Assembly (NCBI GenBank): GCA_028289365.1
Contig: JANQQM010000118.1
Span: 1 to 64,000, forward strand
Reading direction: 5' to 3'
Source of the DNA: Salaquimonas sp.
GTDB taxonomy: Bacteria > Pseudomonadota > Alphaproteobacteria > Rhizobiales > Rhizobiaceae
DNA: 64,000 nucleotides
Shown here: piece after piece, positions 16,349 through 25,134 of the stretch
Numbering within the stretch: the stretch's first letter is position 1
How the letters are laid out: every line of letters starts with the position of its first letter
The notes under the pieces: model-generated
Database searches by the model: none
The model's input: the letters and a program-made list of their open reading frames with translations, nothing else
What the model was told of the DNA's origin: nothing
Position numbers and translations under genes: made by a program

Positions 16349-17537
16349 CTTGATTATCTTTATTCTCAAGGGTCTTTATTATCGCGTCGCCCAACCGAGA
16401 GAGAAGAGCCTCGTCTACATTCTCTGGCCCGTCGCTGGCTAAATGAAAAAACCGTTGTGGACCCATTAAGGAAAATGCCCTGTAGCCTTGTTCAAGAATC
16501 CATCGGATTTCACCATGGTTTCGATCATAGACCTGTGCACGCACGTGATCAAAAGCGCTGAAATGGCTTGTGAGTGTAGGGATCATGTCCTCTGACCCAA
16601 ATAGCCAGCCATCGCGATCAGGTCCATTGGGCTGCAAAGTGCCTGAATCATTCGCCGCAAAAGCACGTGCCCCAATAGAAGAGCCCAAGTGCAGCCAGCA
16701 ATCGGTGTCCTCGGGACTGGGCAGGCAACCTTGCTCCATCACGTGATGGATGCCCATATGCCCAATCTCGTGGCCGGAGTTCGACAGAAACAGGAAGCTC
16801 TGCGTCAGATCCGACGCAGACGCCCAATCGGCCAATGCCAAAAGTAGTGCTATTCCCGCACCGCGTTCGCCCGCGCATCGAAACCAGCCGCTTTGCGGAG
16901 TGGAAATGATGATCCAGCGATCCCCCCGCTTGAGTTTGGCATTCAGGTTATTGGCGCGGGTCTTTGTCTGGGTGTCGCCTAGCAGGCAGACGCGGACTTT
17001 GTCACGATGCGTGCTCGCATCCGTCAGCACATGCCAGTCACGCGGGGCAATCAGAAGGACAGGAATGGGCCACGGACGTTGATTGTGTGGTGGGATCACG
17101 TTCTGGCCGTAAATCTCGCCTGATTGGTGAGGTGTACAGGCGATGATGGCTTTGGCCCCTGCCTTCGCGGCCGCTTCAATTTTTTTCTGATGGTCGCTTT
17201 TGGGGGTCACCATGACATCACTAAATTGGATCAGGGCAATATCGCCAGCTGTTGGATCGTCTGATAAAGGAGCGTCAAAAGGTTTTGGCATGGCCTTTGG
17301 GTGCCAAAGTGGGAAACTTTCCAGCCGCCGCCCGCAGATTTCGACCCAACACTCGCGCAGATGAAATTGCCTTAGCGGCCAGGGATCAAGGCTTACGCTA
17401 AACCCTGCACTAGCCAGTCGATCCTTGATCCATTCGGCTGTGGCAAGATCGACTGAGCTGCCGGTGATATGATTCCCCATTGACGCATAGTGCATCACAT
17501 CGGCGCGTAGGCGTTGCATTGAGATCGCGTCAGTCAT
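16332..17537 (-). CDS. M28-like metallopeptidase-fold protein with atypical active site
   Basis: This 401-residue cytoplasmic protein has the layout of M28 peptidases: a PA-like insert (about 95-170, with repeated AGAKAIIA and IPVLLIAPRD segments) and a C-terminal zinc-peptidase fold. At the place of the usual HxD zinc motif it has STPQSGW (212-218), and the usual EE motif is replaced by SGHEIGHMG (HEIGH at 256-260). Metal binding may therefore differ from the family. The start overlaps the stop of the DLH-like gene (ATGA). With no signal peptide, it would act on an imported compound, perhaps an amide or peptide conjugate. Fold assignment is fair; activity is uncertain. Confidence 0.7.
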   Translation of the reverse strand: MTDAISMQRLRADVMHYASMGNHITGSSVDLATAEWIKDRLASAGFSVSLDPWPLRQFHLRECWVEICGRRLESFPLWHPKAMPKPFDAPLSDDPTAGDIALIQFSDVMVTPKSDHQKKIEAAAKAGAKAIIACTPHQSGEIYGQNVIPPHNQRPWPIPVLLIAPRDWHVLTDASTHRDKVRVCLLGDTQTKTRANNLNAKLKRGDRWIIISTPQSGWFRCAGERGAGIALLLALADWASASDLTQSFLFLSNSGHEIGHMGIHHVMEQGCLPSPEDTDCWLHLGSSIGARAFAANDSGTLQPNGPDRDGWLFGSEDMIPTLTSHFSAFDHVRAQVYDRNHGEIRWILEQGYRAFSLMGPQRFFHLASDGPENVDEALLSRLGDAIIKTLENKDNQDERSN

Positions 17538-18244
17538 GACTGATCGGTTAGGTTGCGCGTCAGAATATCTTGGGCAATGGTCCAGACGGCTTCGGAAGCG
17601 TCGATGTCAAAGCAATGGCGGCTGGGGAAACTCCAGCCATGGGCTGCGTCAAAATCAACAGCTTCACCCGGCGCGGCCGCTTGTGAAAGCGCTGCGCGCA
17701 AGATGTCTTTGTCTCTTTCAGGGCAAGATGGATCATCCTTGGCAAAGCCAAGAAAAATCTCGGCCGTTGTCTCTGGGATCAGCTTTTCGCACGACCATTC
17801 GCTGTCGAAAATCATGTGGCCGCCATGCAAAGACATCGCAACCTTGATTTGATCTGGGTAGGCTGCAGCGGCTGCAATTGCGTGACGTCCGCCCATACAA
17901 TAGCCAATCACGGCCCAACGTGTTGCGGGCTCAGAAGCAATAAGGGCTCGCGAATCTGAAACCGACATCTCGACACTGGTTGCCCCATTCATCTCTCTCG
18001 CCATTTCTGACGAGAGCACTCCTTTAGAATTTGGTGGCGGGAAAGACGGACCACCGTGCCGGTAGTACATGTTCGGCAAATAGACAGTATGGCCCATATC
18101 CGCGAATCGCCGGCACATCTCGCGTAGCTCGTCCCGGATGCCGAAACCGTCCATATAGACAATGACAGCAGTATCGCCTTGAGGGCCAAAGCGCTCAACC
18201 GGCTGAACGCCGTCAGGGGTTTTTATGTGTAAAAGCGCGGCCAC
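17534..18244 (-). CDS. Dienelactone hydrolase family protein
   Basis: This 236-residue alpha/beta hydrolase of the DLH family has its nucleophile elbow as GYCMGG, with cysteine 116 rather than serine, as in true dienelactone hydrolases. The acid is D170 or D171 (FAKDD) and the histidine is H202 (AHGWSF), giving a Cys-Asp-His triad. The GTG start lies just after the TctA stop, with GGAG inside the TctA stop region, so it is coupled to the transporter. It probably hydrolyses an ester or lactone brought in by TctABC. The substrate is unknown. Confidence 0.85.
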   Translation of the reverse strand: MAALLHIKTPDGVQPVERFGPQGDTAVIVYMDGFGIRDELREMCRRFADMGHTVYLPNMYYRHGGPSFPPPNSKGVLSSEMAREMNGATSVEMSVSDSRALIASEPATRWAVIGYCMGGRHAIAAAAAYPDQIKVAMSLHGGHMIFDSEWSCEKLIPETTAEIFLGFAKDDPSCPERDKDILRAALSQAAAPGEAVDFDAAHGWSFPSRHCFDIDASEAVWTIAQDILTRNLTDQS

Positions 18245-18247
18245 CGA

Positions 18248-19759
18248 TTACTCCAACGTTTGGTCCAAGCGCCGCTTGCCGAATTGTTTCGATACCGCGC
18301 GCGACACGAAGGGAAAGACAACGAAAGCGACAGAAAAGATCAAGATACCAACCGTCAAAGGTTTATTCAGGAAGGGCATCCACGACCCGTCGCTTTCCAT
18401 AAGGGATGAGCGCAGCTTGACCTCAAAGAGCGGCGTCAGGACATAACCGATCACGAAGGGCGCTGCGGGGATTGAAGCCCATCGCATCAACAACCCCACG
18501 ACGCCAAAGGCCAACATGACCCAAACGTCAAACAGCAGGTTGTTGATCGCATACACACCAATTACTGCCAGCACGAAGATTGCGGGCGCAAGGATGTGTC
18601 GCGGGATATCACCCAGCTTGCCCAGATATCGGCAAGTCGCCAGCAACAGGACAAACATTAGCAGGTTGGCGACGAAATAGGTCGCAACGATACCGAAGAA
18701 CGTGTCTTCGTGTTCGAACATCATCAATGGGCCGGGTTCAATATTATGGAAGATCAACGCGGCCATAAGGATCACATCCGCCGCCGAGCCTGGAATGCCC
18801 AACGTTATCATGGGGATCAAGGCACCGCCGATGGTGGAATTGTTACCAGCTTCGGAAGCTACAACGCCTTCCTTTGCGCCAGTGCCGAACTTTTCGGGGT
18901 TTTTGGACAGGTTGCGGGTGACCGTATAGGCGATGACCGATCCGATATTGGCTCCGATACCCGGCAGGATGCCGATCCATGTGCCAATAAGGGACGAGCG
19001 CAGCAGATTGCCCCAATATTTGAACGTCCCACCAACGGCCGAGAGAATATCGCGCAGCCGTACATCCACCTGCGGCGTTGTGTTGCCCTGTTTCTGAATA
19101 TCTCCAATCAGGTGACCAATCGCAAAAATGCCGAGCATTACCGGGAAAATCGAAAACCCGTTGTCAAAACGTTCAATCCCGAAAGTAAAACGCGGCTCGT
19201 TGCTGACCGGATCAAGACCCACAAGAGCCACCAGAATGCCAAGGGAGCCGGCCACAAGCCCCTTCCAGAAATTGCCACCACCTGCAGATGCTATCATCAA
19301 AAGGCCACCGAAGATGAGCGCCGAGAACTCAAAGCCCGAGAGTGTGATGGCAAAGCGTGCAAGGGGGACAGATACCGTCGCAAGGACAATCCACGATATG
19401 ATGCCCGCGATAAAGGAGGCCGTGACACCAAGCGCCAGAGCCTCTGATGCGCGGCCTTGCTTGGCGAGCGCATGGCCGTCAAAAGTGGTCATGATAGACG
19501 AAGGTGATCCGGGAATACCCAAAGTTACCCCTGTGACCATCGAACCGGACACACCGCCCACATACATGCCGATCAATAAGAATTGGGCATAGTTGCTGTC
19601 CATGTAAAAGGTCAGCGGCAACGTCAGCGCCATTAGCACGCCTTGGTTCAGACCCGGCATCGCGCCGAAGACCAGACCAAGCGACACACCAAGGATGGAA
19701 TAGAACATCGCCCAAACGGTCATATGGGCGGCGAAGCCCAGTAAGATACCTTCGATCAT
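18248..19759 (-). CDS. TTT large membrane subunit (TctA family)
   Basis: This integral membrane protein of about 503 residues has roughly 11-12 transmembrane segments and is the TctA component. Family motifs include GAMPGLNQGVLMALTLPLTF near residue 30 and the GIPGSPSSIMTTFDGHALAKQG segment near 75. The mid-protein repeat GILPGIGANIGSVIAYT is also present. The ATG at 19759 overlaps the TctB stop (ATGA); longer in-frame starts lie inside TctB. With TctB and TctC it forms a secondary, ion-driven importer of a carboxylate. Confidence 0.95.
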   Translation of the reverse strand: MIEGILLGFAAHMTVWAMFYSILGVSLGLVFGAMPGLNQGVLMALTLPLTFYMDSNYAQFLLIGMYVGGVSGSMVTGVTLGIPGSPSSIMTTFDGHALAKQGRASEALALGVTASFIAGIISWIVLATVSVPLARFAITLSGFEFSALIFGGLLMIASAGGGNFWKGLVAGSLGILVALVGLDPVSNEPRFTFGIERFDNGFSIFPVMLGIFAIGHLIGDIQKQGNTTPQVDVRLRDILSAVGGTFKYWGNLLRSSLIGTWIGILPGIGANIGSVIAYTVTRNLSKNPEKFGTGAKEGVVASEAGNNSTIGGALIPMITLGIPGSAADVILMAALIFHNIEPGPLMMFEHEDTFFGIVATYFVANLLMFVLLLATCRYLGKLGDIPRHILAPAIFVLAVIGVYAINNLLFDVWVMLAFGVVGLLMRWASIPAAPFVIGYVLTPLFEVKLRSSLMESDGSWMPFLNKPLTVGILIFSVAFVVFPFVSRAVSKQFGKRRLDQTLE

Positions 19760-20223
19760 GGCAGACTCACATGCAGAATTTGGGAAAAACCCCAGCCGAT
19801 AAAGCCGCATAGAAAAACTGCTGCGACCGTAGTGATCCCAAGTTGAACTGGATTCTTGAAGACCTGCGGAGCAAGGATAAAGGCGCAGAGCAGGAAGAAT
19901 CCGATAGAAATTATGAAGTAGCTGAGTGCGCCTTGCCCGAGTTCCAGCCCGACAACGTAAAGCCCAAGCGCACCAAATAGCTGAAAAGTGATAGACATGT
20001 CCGCAAGCTGCTGGCCAAAGGATGGCCTGTTGGTTTCAGGCTGTTTACGAAACCCGCCGATCGCGAGGATTAGCCCAAGGATAAAGAGGCCAGCGGAAAA
20101 GGCCTTAGGCATAAAAGCTGCACCAAGCGGTTCCCATCTGGGCGGCGCAATATTCAATGCACTGGCGAATAAAATGGCGGCCAAAACCATTAAGAAGAGC
20201 GCGATCATTCCCTCTTTCATCAC
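19756..20223 (-). CDS. TTT small membrane subunit (TctB family)
   Basis: This 155-residue TctB-type protein has four predicted transmembrane helices. A periplasmic loop with the typical AAFMPKAFSAGLFILGL segment follows the first helix. The length is usual for the family. It follows the TctC gene after a 64-base space containing a hairpin, and its stop overlaps the TctA start. It assists TctA in accepting substrate from TctC. Confidence 0.9.
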   Translation of the reverse strand: MMKEGMIALFLMVLAAILFASALNIAPPRWEPLGAAFMPKAFSAGLFILGLILAIGGFRKQPETNRPSFGQQLADMSITFQLFGALGLYVVGLELGQGALSYFIISIGFFLLCAFILAPQVFKNPVQLGITTVAAVFLCGFIGWGFSQILHVSLP

Positions 20224-20250
20224 GGGTCTCTTTTTCGAATTAATGTTGGG

Positions 20251-20280
20251 CTTGCCGGGTGGGGATGCCCCCCCGACAAG
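20251..20280 (-). terminator. Intercistronic hairpin between TctC and TctB
   Basis: A GC-rich inverted repeat (CTTGTCGGGGGGGC with GGGG..CCGGCAAG on the minus strand, one bulge) sits between the binding-protein stop and the TctB start. The T-rich stretch after it is short. It probably raises binding-protein mRNA level relative to the membrane subunits. Confidence 0.55.
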
Positions 20281-20287
20281 AGTAAGC

Positions 20288-21247
20288 TCACTTCTTCAGA
20301 TCGTATTTGTCGACGATGGCTTCAAAGCGCTGATAGCTAGCTTCGACTTCCGCTTGAAGCTCTTCACCACGCGCGAAACGTAAATCTTCGATTTTAGCGC
20401 CGAGCTCAGCCTGCAGTTCGGGATCGGCCATAACTTGTTCCATCATGTCTGCCCACCAGATACGCGCCTCTTCAGGTGTGTCCTTATGCAGGAAGAAGTA
20501 GGTTGTTGCGGCCCATTCCAGTCCGTCCAAGCCAACCTCAGAGGACAGCGGGATTTCCGGCAGCGCCTTTGGCTTGTAATCCGCCATGAACACGATTGCG
20601 GTTATGTCACCATTTTCCACAAATTTCTTGGCTGCAGAAGGCAGGGTCACTGCCAGATCAACTTGACCACCGATCAGTGCCGCGCGCATGGGGCCGTTGC
20701 CGCCGGGCACGTTGATCAGTTTGAAATCAAGACCTACCGCATCCATGAAGCTCAGCGCGACTATATGGTTTAGCGCGGTTAGCTGCACGCCAATCTTAAC
20801 CTCGCCGGGGTTGGCCTTGGCATGTGCCATCAAGCCGTCGAAATTTTTGAATGGTGCATTAGCACCACCTGCATACATCATGTCTATGCCACCCGCGCGG
20901 GCAACTGGGATCATGTCACGGAAATCACGGCCCAGAATGCCCTGTGCAGAGGTGCCCATGAAGGCTTCATGGAACACAAATACGGTGTGGCCATCGGGCG
21001 CTGCATCATATGCTGCACGGGTGCCTGTTGTGGTGCCACCACCTGGGATGTTTTTCACAACCACCGTTGCGTCTGTGTATTTCGCCAGATGCTTGAGCAT
21101 GATGCGAACATTGATATCAAGTCCTCCACCCGCTTTGTTCGGGATGATTAGCTCAACCGGTTTAGTCGGATACTCGGCAAATGCCGGAGCAACCATCAAG
21201 CTAAGCGCGCCAACAGCGGCCATCATGATTTTACGAATAGGTCTCAT
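20288..21247 (-). CDS. TTT substrate-binding protein (TctC/Bug family)
   Basis: This periplasmic protein of 319 residues starts at the ATG at 21247 with GGGAGG upstream. The signal peptide covers residues 1-24 (ending APAFA). The mature protein starts EYPTKPVELIIPNKAGGGLD, a recognisable version of the Bug substrate loop with asparagine in place of the usual phenylalanine. It leads the operon TctC-TctB-TctA-DLH-M28-dehydrogenase and is divergent from the LysR gene at 21373. The ligand is unknown but is probably a carboxylate that the downstream hydrolases process. Confidence 0.93.
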   Translation of the reverse strand: MRPIRKIMMAAVGALSLMVAPAFAEYPTKPVELIIPNKAGGGLDINVRIMLKHLAKYTDATVVVKNIPGGGTTTGTRAAYDAAPDGHTVFVFHEAFMGTSAQGILGRDFRDMIPVARAGGIDMMYAGGANAPFKNFDGLMAHAKANPGEVKIGVQLTALNHIVALSFMDAVGLDFKLINVPGGNGPMRAALIGGQVDLAVTLPSAAKKFVENGDITAIVFMADYKPKALPEIPLSSEVGLDGLEWAATTYFFLHKDTPEEARIWWADMMEQVMADPELQAELGAKIEDLRFARGEELQAEVEASYQRFEAIVDKYDLKK

Positions 21248-21372
21248 TTTTTCCTCCCAACAGGTCAATTGGACGAATCCACCCAATTCTTCACCTATCG
21301 TGAGTACCTTGAAATGACTTTCTAACATATATTAAAAATTGTCTCCAAATTCATACAAAATGGAACATCGAA

Positions 21373-22284
21373 ATGAATCATCACCACTTACGCCTATTTC
21401 TCAGCGTCTTGGAACATGGCAGCATGTCAGCCGCAGCCCATGAATTTGGGATGACTCATTCCGCATTTTCCAAACAAATCGGTCGTCTTGAGGCAAGTTT
21501 CGGCATACCGCTCTTGGAACGTTTGCCCCGTGGCATTCGCCCAACCGCTGCCGGACGCTTGTTGGCGGGTCATGCAAGAGCGGTCGCCGCCAGCTACCAT
21601 AGCACTGTGCGCCATATCGACAGTGTAGCCAAATCTCAAACCGGCGAATTGACCGTCGGAGCTGGCTACTATTGGTTAAACGGTCTGCTCCCCCAAGCAA
21701 TCACCAAGCTGGTCGAAGATTATCCCGGTGCGCGGGTGAAGATCGTCTCTGGCCTGCCAGGGAACTTAACGAAGCAGTTGCTCGACGGCGCGCTGGATCT
21801 GGTTTTTGGTCCTGTAGCGTTTCGCGACGGGCATACCGACAAGATAGAAGCCGAAAGCCTTATGAGAACTGACAGTGCAGTTCTGGTGCGTAAGGGCCAT
21901 ACCTTCGACGACGGCCAAAAATATAGCATCGAGGATTTGGCACTCCTTAAATGGGTAATGCTGAACGGGACAGTTATTCGCAAATCCTTCGACATGTTGT
22001 TTGAGGCAAACGGCATCAAACCCCCTGAACCCACGGTCGAAGTCGACAATGCAGTAACCGCGCTTGAACTGGTTGCGGGCAGCGAAATGGCGACACTCGC
22101 CGGATCCGTGACACCTTTGGGCACACCCTGGAAAGATCTGGTCCAGGTAAAATGCCCGGACCTGGTGTCTTGGCGGGACGGCGGTATCTTACGGCGCAAA
22201 TATGAAATGTTACCGGAATTGGGGGAACACCTTTGCGACCAGGTTAGAAAACTGGCAAAATCCCATATTCACGCCATTGTGTGA
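21373..22284 (+). CDS. LysR-family regulator of the adjacent TctCBA operon
   Basis: This 303-residue LysR regulator has its N-terminal winged helix at about residues 1-60 (SMSAAAHEFGMTHSAFSKQIGRLE) and an effector-binding domain of periplasmic-binding-protein fold at about 90-295. It is transcribed away from the TctC gene across a 125-base gap, the classic position for a LysR activator of a transport operon. The inducer is probably the imported compound or its product. Target assignment is by position. Confidence 0.9.
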   Translation: MNHHHLRLFLSVLEHGSMSAAAHEFGMTHSAFSKQIGRLEASFGIPLLERLPRGIRPTAAGRLLAGHARAVAASYHSTVRHIDSVAKSQTGELTVGAGYYWLNGLLPQAITKLVEDYPGARVKIVSGLPGNLTKQLLDGALDLVFGPVAFRDGHTDKIEAESLMRTDSAVLVRKGHTFDDGQKYSIEDLALLKWVMLNGTVIRKSFDMLFEANGIKPPEPTVEVDNAVTALELVAGSEMATLAGSVTPLGTPWKDLVQVKCPDLVSWRDGGILRRKYEMLPELGEHLCDQVRKLAKSHIHAIV

Positions 22285-22577
22285 CTACAACTGAACCCGA
22301 ATATGCATGGGAGATGGATCCACCGTTACTCAATATCAAAGAGAATAGAACGGCTTCCATGAGTTAGATCCAGTTGGCCGAAATATGCCCTTCAATCCGG
22401 AGCAAAAAGAGCCACTTAACGGCTAGTTTGTCCGCATAGCTGACACTGAGATAAATTTGATGATGTCCATTTTGGGCCAGAAATGGACACTCAAACTGAT
22501 GATCAGAAATGTCAGCTTTATGCCAAATTCAATCGAAGGACTGAATTCCTAGGGGTCGCAAGGTTTAGGTCCTTCGT
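22285..22577. other. Intergenic region between convergent LysR genes
   Basis: No gene is supported here. It contains a perfect hairpin copy of the dispersed repeat at 22463-22488. Confidence 0.5.
22463..22488. repeat. Dispersed intergenic repeat, hairpin copy
   Basis: TGTCCATTT and AAATGGACA form a perfect 9-base stem around TGGGCCAG. The loop matches the GGGCCA centre of the other copies, which supports the view that the ancestral repeat was a hairpin. It lies between two convergent LysR genes and could act as a bidirectional transcription stop. Confidence 0.6.
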
Positions 22578-23480
22578 TCAATCAGCGTTCAATCCTTGGA
22601 CATACTCAGCCAAAAACTCTGTGACAGCCAGTTCAGCGGTGTTTCGGCGAAAGGCAATACCGGTAGGAAACCTCCAAATGCAGCCTTCGGTCGGTAATTC
22701 GACGAGACCCTGCGTTTTTGCTTCGGTACCAATAGTGTCGGCTACCAGAACTAGGAAATCGGACTGTGCTGCTATCCGGAACATTGTCACCATTGATCCC
22801 AGACGAAGTCCCATACGCGGTTGACGAAGTTCCCGTTCTCGGAAGAATTGCCTGAATTTCTCCATTCCAATTTCATCATTGACAAAAGTCGCCCAGCTGA
22901 AGTCAACCATATCGGAGGCGGAAACGTTTACCCTATCAGCAAGTGGGTGGGACCTGCGGCAGTAGACACGCAGTTCCGAGTGGCCACCTTTGCGGGTAAT
23001 GACATCATCGGTCTCCTCAATGCCGTGCAATGAACCAAGCCAGAAATCGATTTCACCATCAACAAGCCGCGGCATAAGGTGGTCGGCCACACCGGTTTCG
23101 ACCTCTACATCGATCTGGGGAAAGCGTGAGCAGAATTCACCCAATAGAGTGGGGAATACAGTCAGACTCCAGGCCAGCCCCACGCCAAAACGGACATTCC
23201 CATAATGGCCTTCCACAAGTGACGAAATCTCGGTCTCTACGAACCTTGCCTCATTCAAGATGTTTTTTGCATGGCGCCGAAGCGTGTGCGCGATCGGCGT
23301 TGGGCGAATACCTTCTGATGTTCGATCGAATAACTTGGTGCCAACATGTGCCTCCAGTTTCTGGATGCTTTTCGTTATTGCCGGCTGAGTAACCCCGATC
23401 ACTGTCGCTGCCCTGCGAATATTGCCCTGGTCGAAAGCGGCAACGAAATGTGCAAGCGAACGGGAATAGAGAACGTGCAC
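22578..23480 (-). CDS. LysR-family regulator of the plus-strand TTT-sulfatase operon
   Basis: This 300-residue LysR protein has its winged helix at about 1-62 (NIRRAATVIGVTQPAITKSIQKLE) and its co-inducer domain at about 90-290. The GTG start at 23480 has AAGGA eight bases upstream. It diverges from the TctC gene at 23610 over about 130 bases, so it is the likely activator of TctC-TctB-TctA-sulfatase. The effector is unknown, perhaps the sulfated substrate or its desulfated product. Confidence 0.88.
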   Translation of the reverse strand: MHVLYSRSLAHFVAAFDQGNIRRAATVIGVTQPAITKSIQKLEAHVGTKLFDRTSEGIRPTPIAHTLRRHAKNILNEARFVETEISSLVEGHYGNVRFGVGLAWSLTVFPTLLGEFCSRFPQIDVEVETGVADHLMPRLVDGEIDFWLGSLHGIEETDDVITRKGGHSELRVYCRRSHPLADRVNVSASDMVDFSWATFVNDEIGMEKFRQFFRERELRQPRMGLRLGSMVTMFRIAAQSDFLVLVADTIGTEAKTQGLVELPTEGCIWRFPTGIAFRRNTAELAVTEFLAEYVQGLNAD

Positions 23481-23609
23481 GAGATTATTCCTTTTGGTTA
23501 TCGCATCCTGAATATTTTAAATTAGACTTTATCAAGTGTAACTGCAATCCTGTTGTGGATCTGCGGTCAGATGCCGGAGATATTTGCTCAGGCAGAAAGG
23601 GAGTCTGTG

Positions 23610-24605
23610 ATGAAATTGAAAGGACTAAGACAACTATTGGTGGCTACCGTTACATCGATAGCCATGGCAGGGACCGCACTAGCAGAATTTCCGGACCGAC
23701 AGGTTCAGGTTGTGTTTCCGTGGTCACCGGGCGTGGCCTACGCGGTCAGCCAGGTTGTAGCTGATCGGATGGGAAAAGAGCTCGGTCAACCGATGCCGGT
23801 AAGTTCGTTAACTGGCGCCAGCGGCGTGAAGGCAGCACTGGACGTTTTGAATTCGCCCGCCAACGGCTATAAGGTATTTGACGGCTATGTAGCGCCGATC
23901 TTGTTTGCGCCGCTCTTGGGTAAGACGCCATTTCAGTGCGAGGATTTCACCCCGCTTTACGGTGTTGGCTCCAACGGTTTCGCAATTGGCGTTCGAAAGG
24001 ACGATGATCGCTTTCCTGATTTGCCAGCACTGATCAAAATGGCGCAGGAAAACCCTGGCGAGTTACGCTACTCAGGTGCAGCGGACATTTCAATTCCACA
24101 TATGGTGGCCGCACTTATGCTTAAAAACGCCAACGCGCCGGCACGCTCGATCCCGTATAATGATACCGGCGAAGGTTGGAAGGACTTTTTGTCCGGTGAG
24201 TTAGACTTCATGGTGCTAAACTCTGGCAACTACAAAGCCAACAAGGACGATATCAGAGTACTTGCCGTGATGAGCGATCGGCCAATGTCGGAGCATGGTA
24301 TCCCAGGCCCAATTCCGAAGGATTTCGGAATCGAACTTGGTGTTGAAGGATTGGCAGCGGTTGGCTGGAATTGGTGGGTGGTGAAGCCCGGTACACCGGA
24401 CGAAGTGGTCGATAAACTGCGTTCGGCCATGCTGACCGCGCTCAGCGATCCCGAGACACAAAGTAAGATCAACGAACTCGGTTTCACGCCACTGCCACCC
24501 GAAACATATCATCCCGATTTCTACGTCGAGAACTGCGCAAGTGTTCGTGAGCAGCTTCAGGCAGGGATGGAAGCCATTCAGTGGGAAAAAGAAATGACCC
24601 GCTAA
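23610..24605 (+). CDS. Divergent TTT substrate-binding protein (TctC-like), system A
   Basis: This 331-residue exported binding protein has a signal peptide at residues 1-24 (ending GTALA) and starts at the ATG at 23610 after GGGAG. Its mature N-terminus reads FPWSPGVAYAVSQ where ordinary Bug proteins have PFxxGGxxDxxAR, so the glycine pair and the aspartate that hold a carboxylate are missing. The closest relative in the window is the system B protein at 30630, with the same FPWS.GVA..VSQ pattern. The pair therefore defines a subfamily whose ligand may differ from simple carboxylates. It is followed by TctB, TctA and a cytoplasmic sulfatase. Confidence 0.88.
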   Translation: MKLKGLRQLLVATVTSIAMAGTALAEFPDRQVQVVFPWSPGVAYAVSQVVADRMGKELGQPMPVSSLTGASGVKAALDVLNSPANGYKVFDGYVAPILFAPLLGKTPFQCEDFTPLYGVGSNGFAIGVRKDDDRFPDLPALIKMAQENPGELRYSGAADISIPHMVAALMLKNANAPARSIPYNDTGEGWKDFLSGELDFMVLNSGNYKANKDDIRVLAVMSDRPMSEHGIPGPIPKDFGIELGVEGLAAVGWNWWVVKPGTPDEVVDKLRSAMLTALSDPETQSKINELGFTPLPPETYHPDFYVENCASVREQLQAGMEAIQWEKEMTR

Positions 24606-24642
24606 CATCATCCTCCAAGGATGAAGGCGAGGAGCCTGAAAA

Positions 24643-25125
24643 ATGACCAATCGATTCGGACAACTCGCCTTCATCATTATCTTGGCTGCAATTCCGGTGT
24701 TCGTATTTTACGACATCGGGACAAGATTTGCCGCGGAAGGTGTCGATACCGGCAGCGCGGAAAACAACGCCGCTATGTATCCGCGATTGGTTGCTGTCCT
24801 AATGGCCGTTCTATTGGCGATCCAGGCTTTTCGGACATTCACGCATATTTCGGAAGACGAGCTCTGGCCGGGTATCAATGAGTTTGTCCGGGTCCATGGG
24901 CGCGCGATCACCGCATTCTTTTTGTTCCTCTTCTATATCTGGGGTTTTCGCTGGTTTGGGTTCGTTTACTCAACGCCGATATTCCTTTTCTTGACGCAGC
25001 TTGTGTTGGGATATCGCAATCCTGTGGGCTTGGTTGTCTATTCGGGCGGTGTGACAGCAGCGGTTTACTACGCATTTGCGAAAATCCTCAATCTGGCGCT
25101 GCCCGCCGGTGATTTTTTTGGATGA
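24643..25125 (+). CDS. TTT small membrane subunit (TctB-like), system A
   Basis: This 160-residue protein has about four transmembrane helices and the TctB hallmark after helix 1 (ENNAAMYPRLVAVLMAVL), where the loop re-enters the membrane. It starts 37 bases after the TctC stop, with GAGGAG upstream, and ends 9 bases before TctA. It has the same NNAA/DNAAxYPRL pattern as its system B counterpart at 30108. Confidence 0.88.
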   Translation: MTNRFGQLAFIIILAAIPVFVFYDIGTRFAAEGVDTGSAENNAAMYPRLVAVLMAVLLAIQAFRTFTHISEDELWPGINEFVRVHGRAITAFFLFLFYIWGFRWFGFVYSTPIFLFLTQLVLGYRNPVGLVVYSGGVTAAVYYAFAKILNLALPAGDFFG

Positions 25126-25134
25126 GGTTGCAGG

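Noticed and set aside
18710-19447. A 245-codon plus-strand open frame opposite TctA
   Set aside because: It lies entirely antisense to a well-conserved TctA gene, is rich in Arg/His/Lys as expected of an out-of-frame reading, and has no family pattern.
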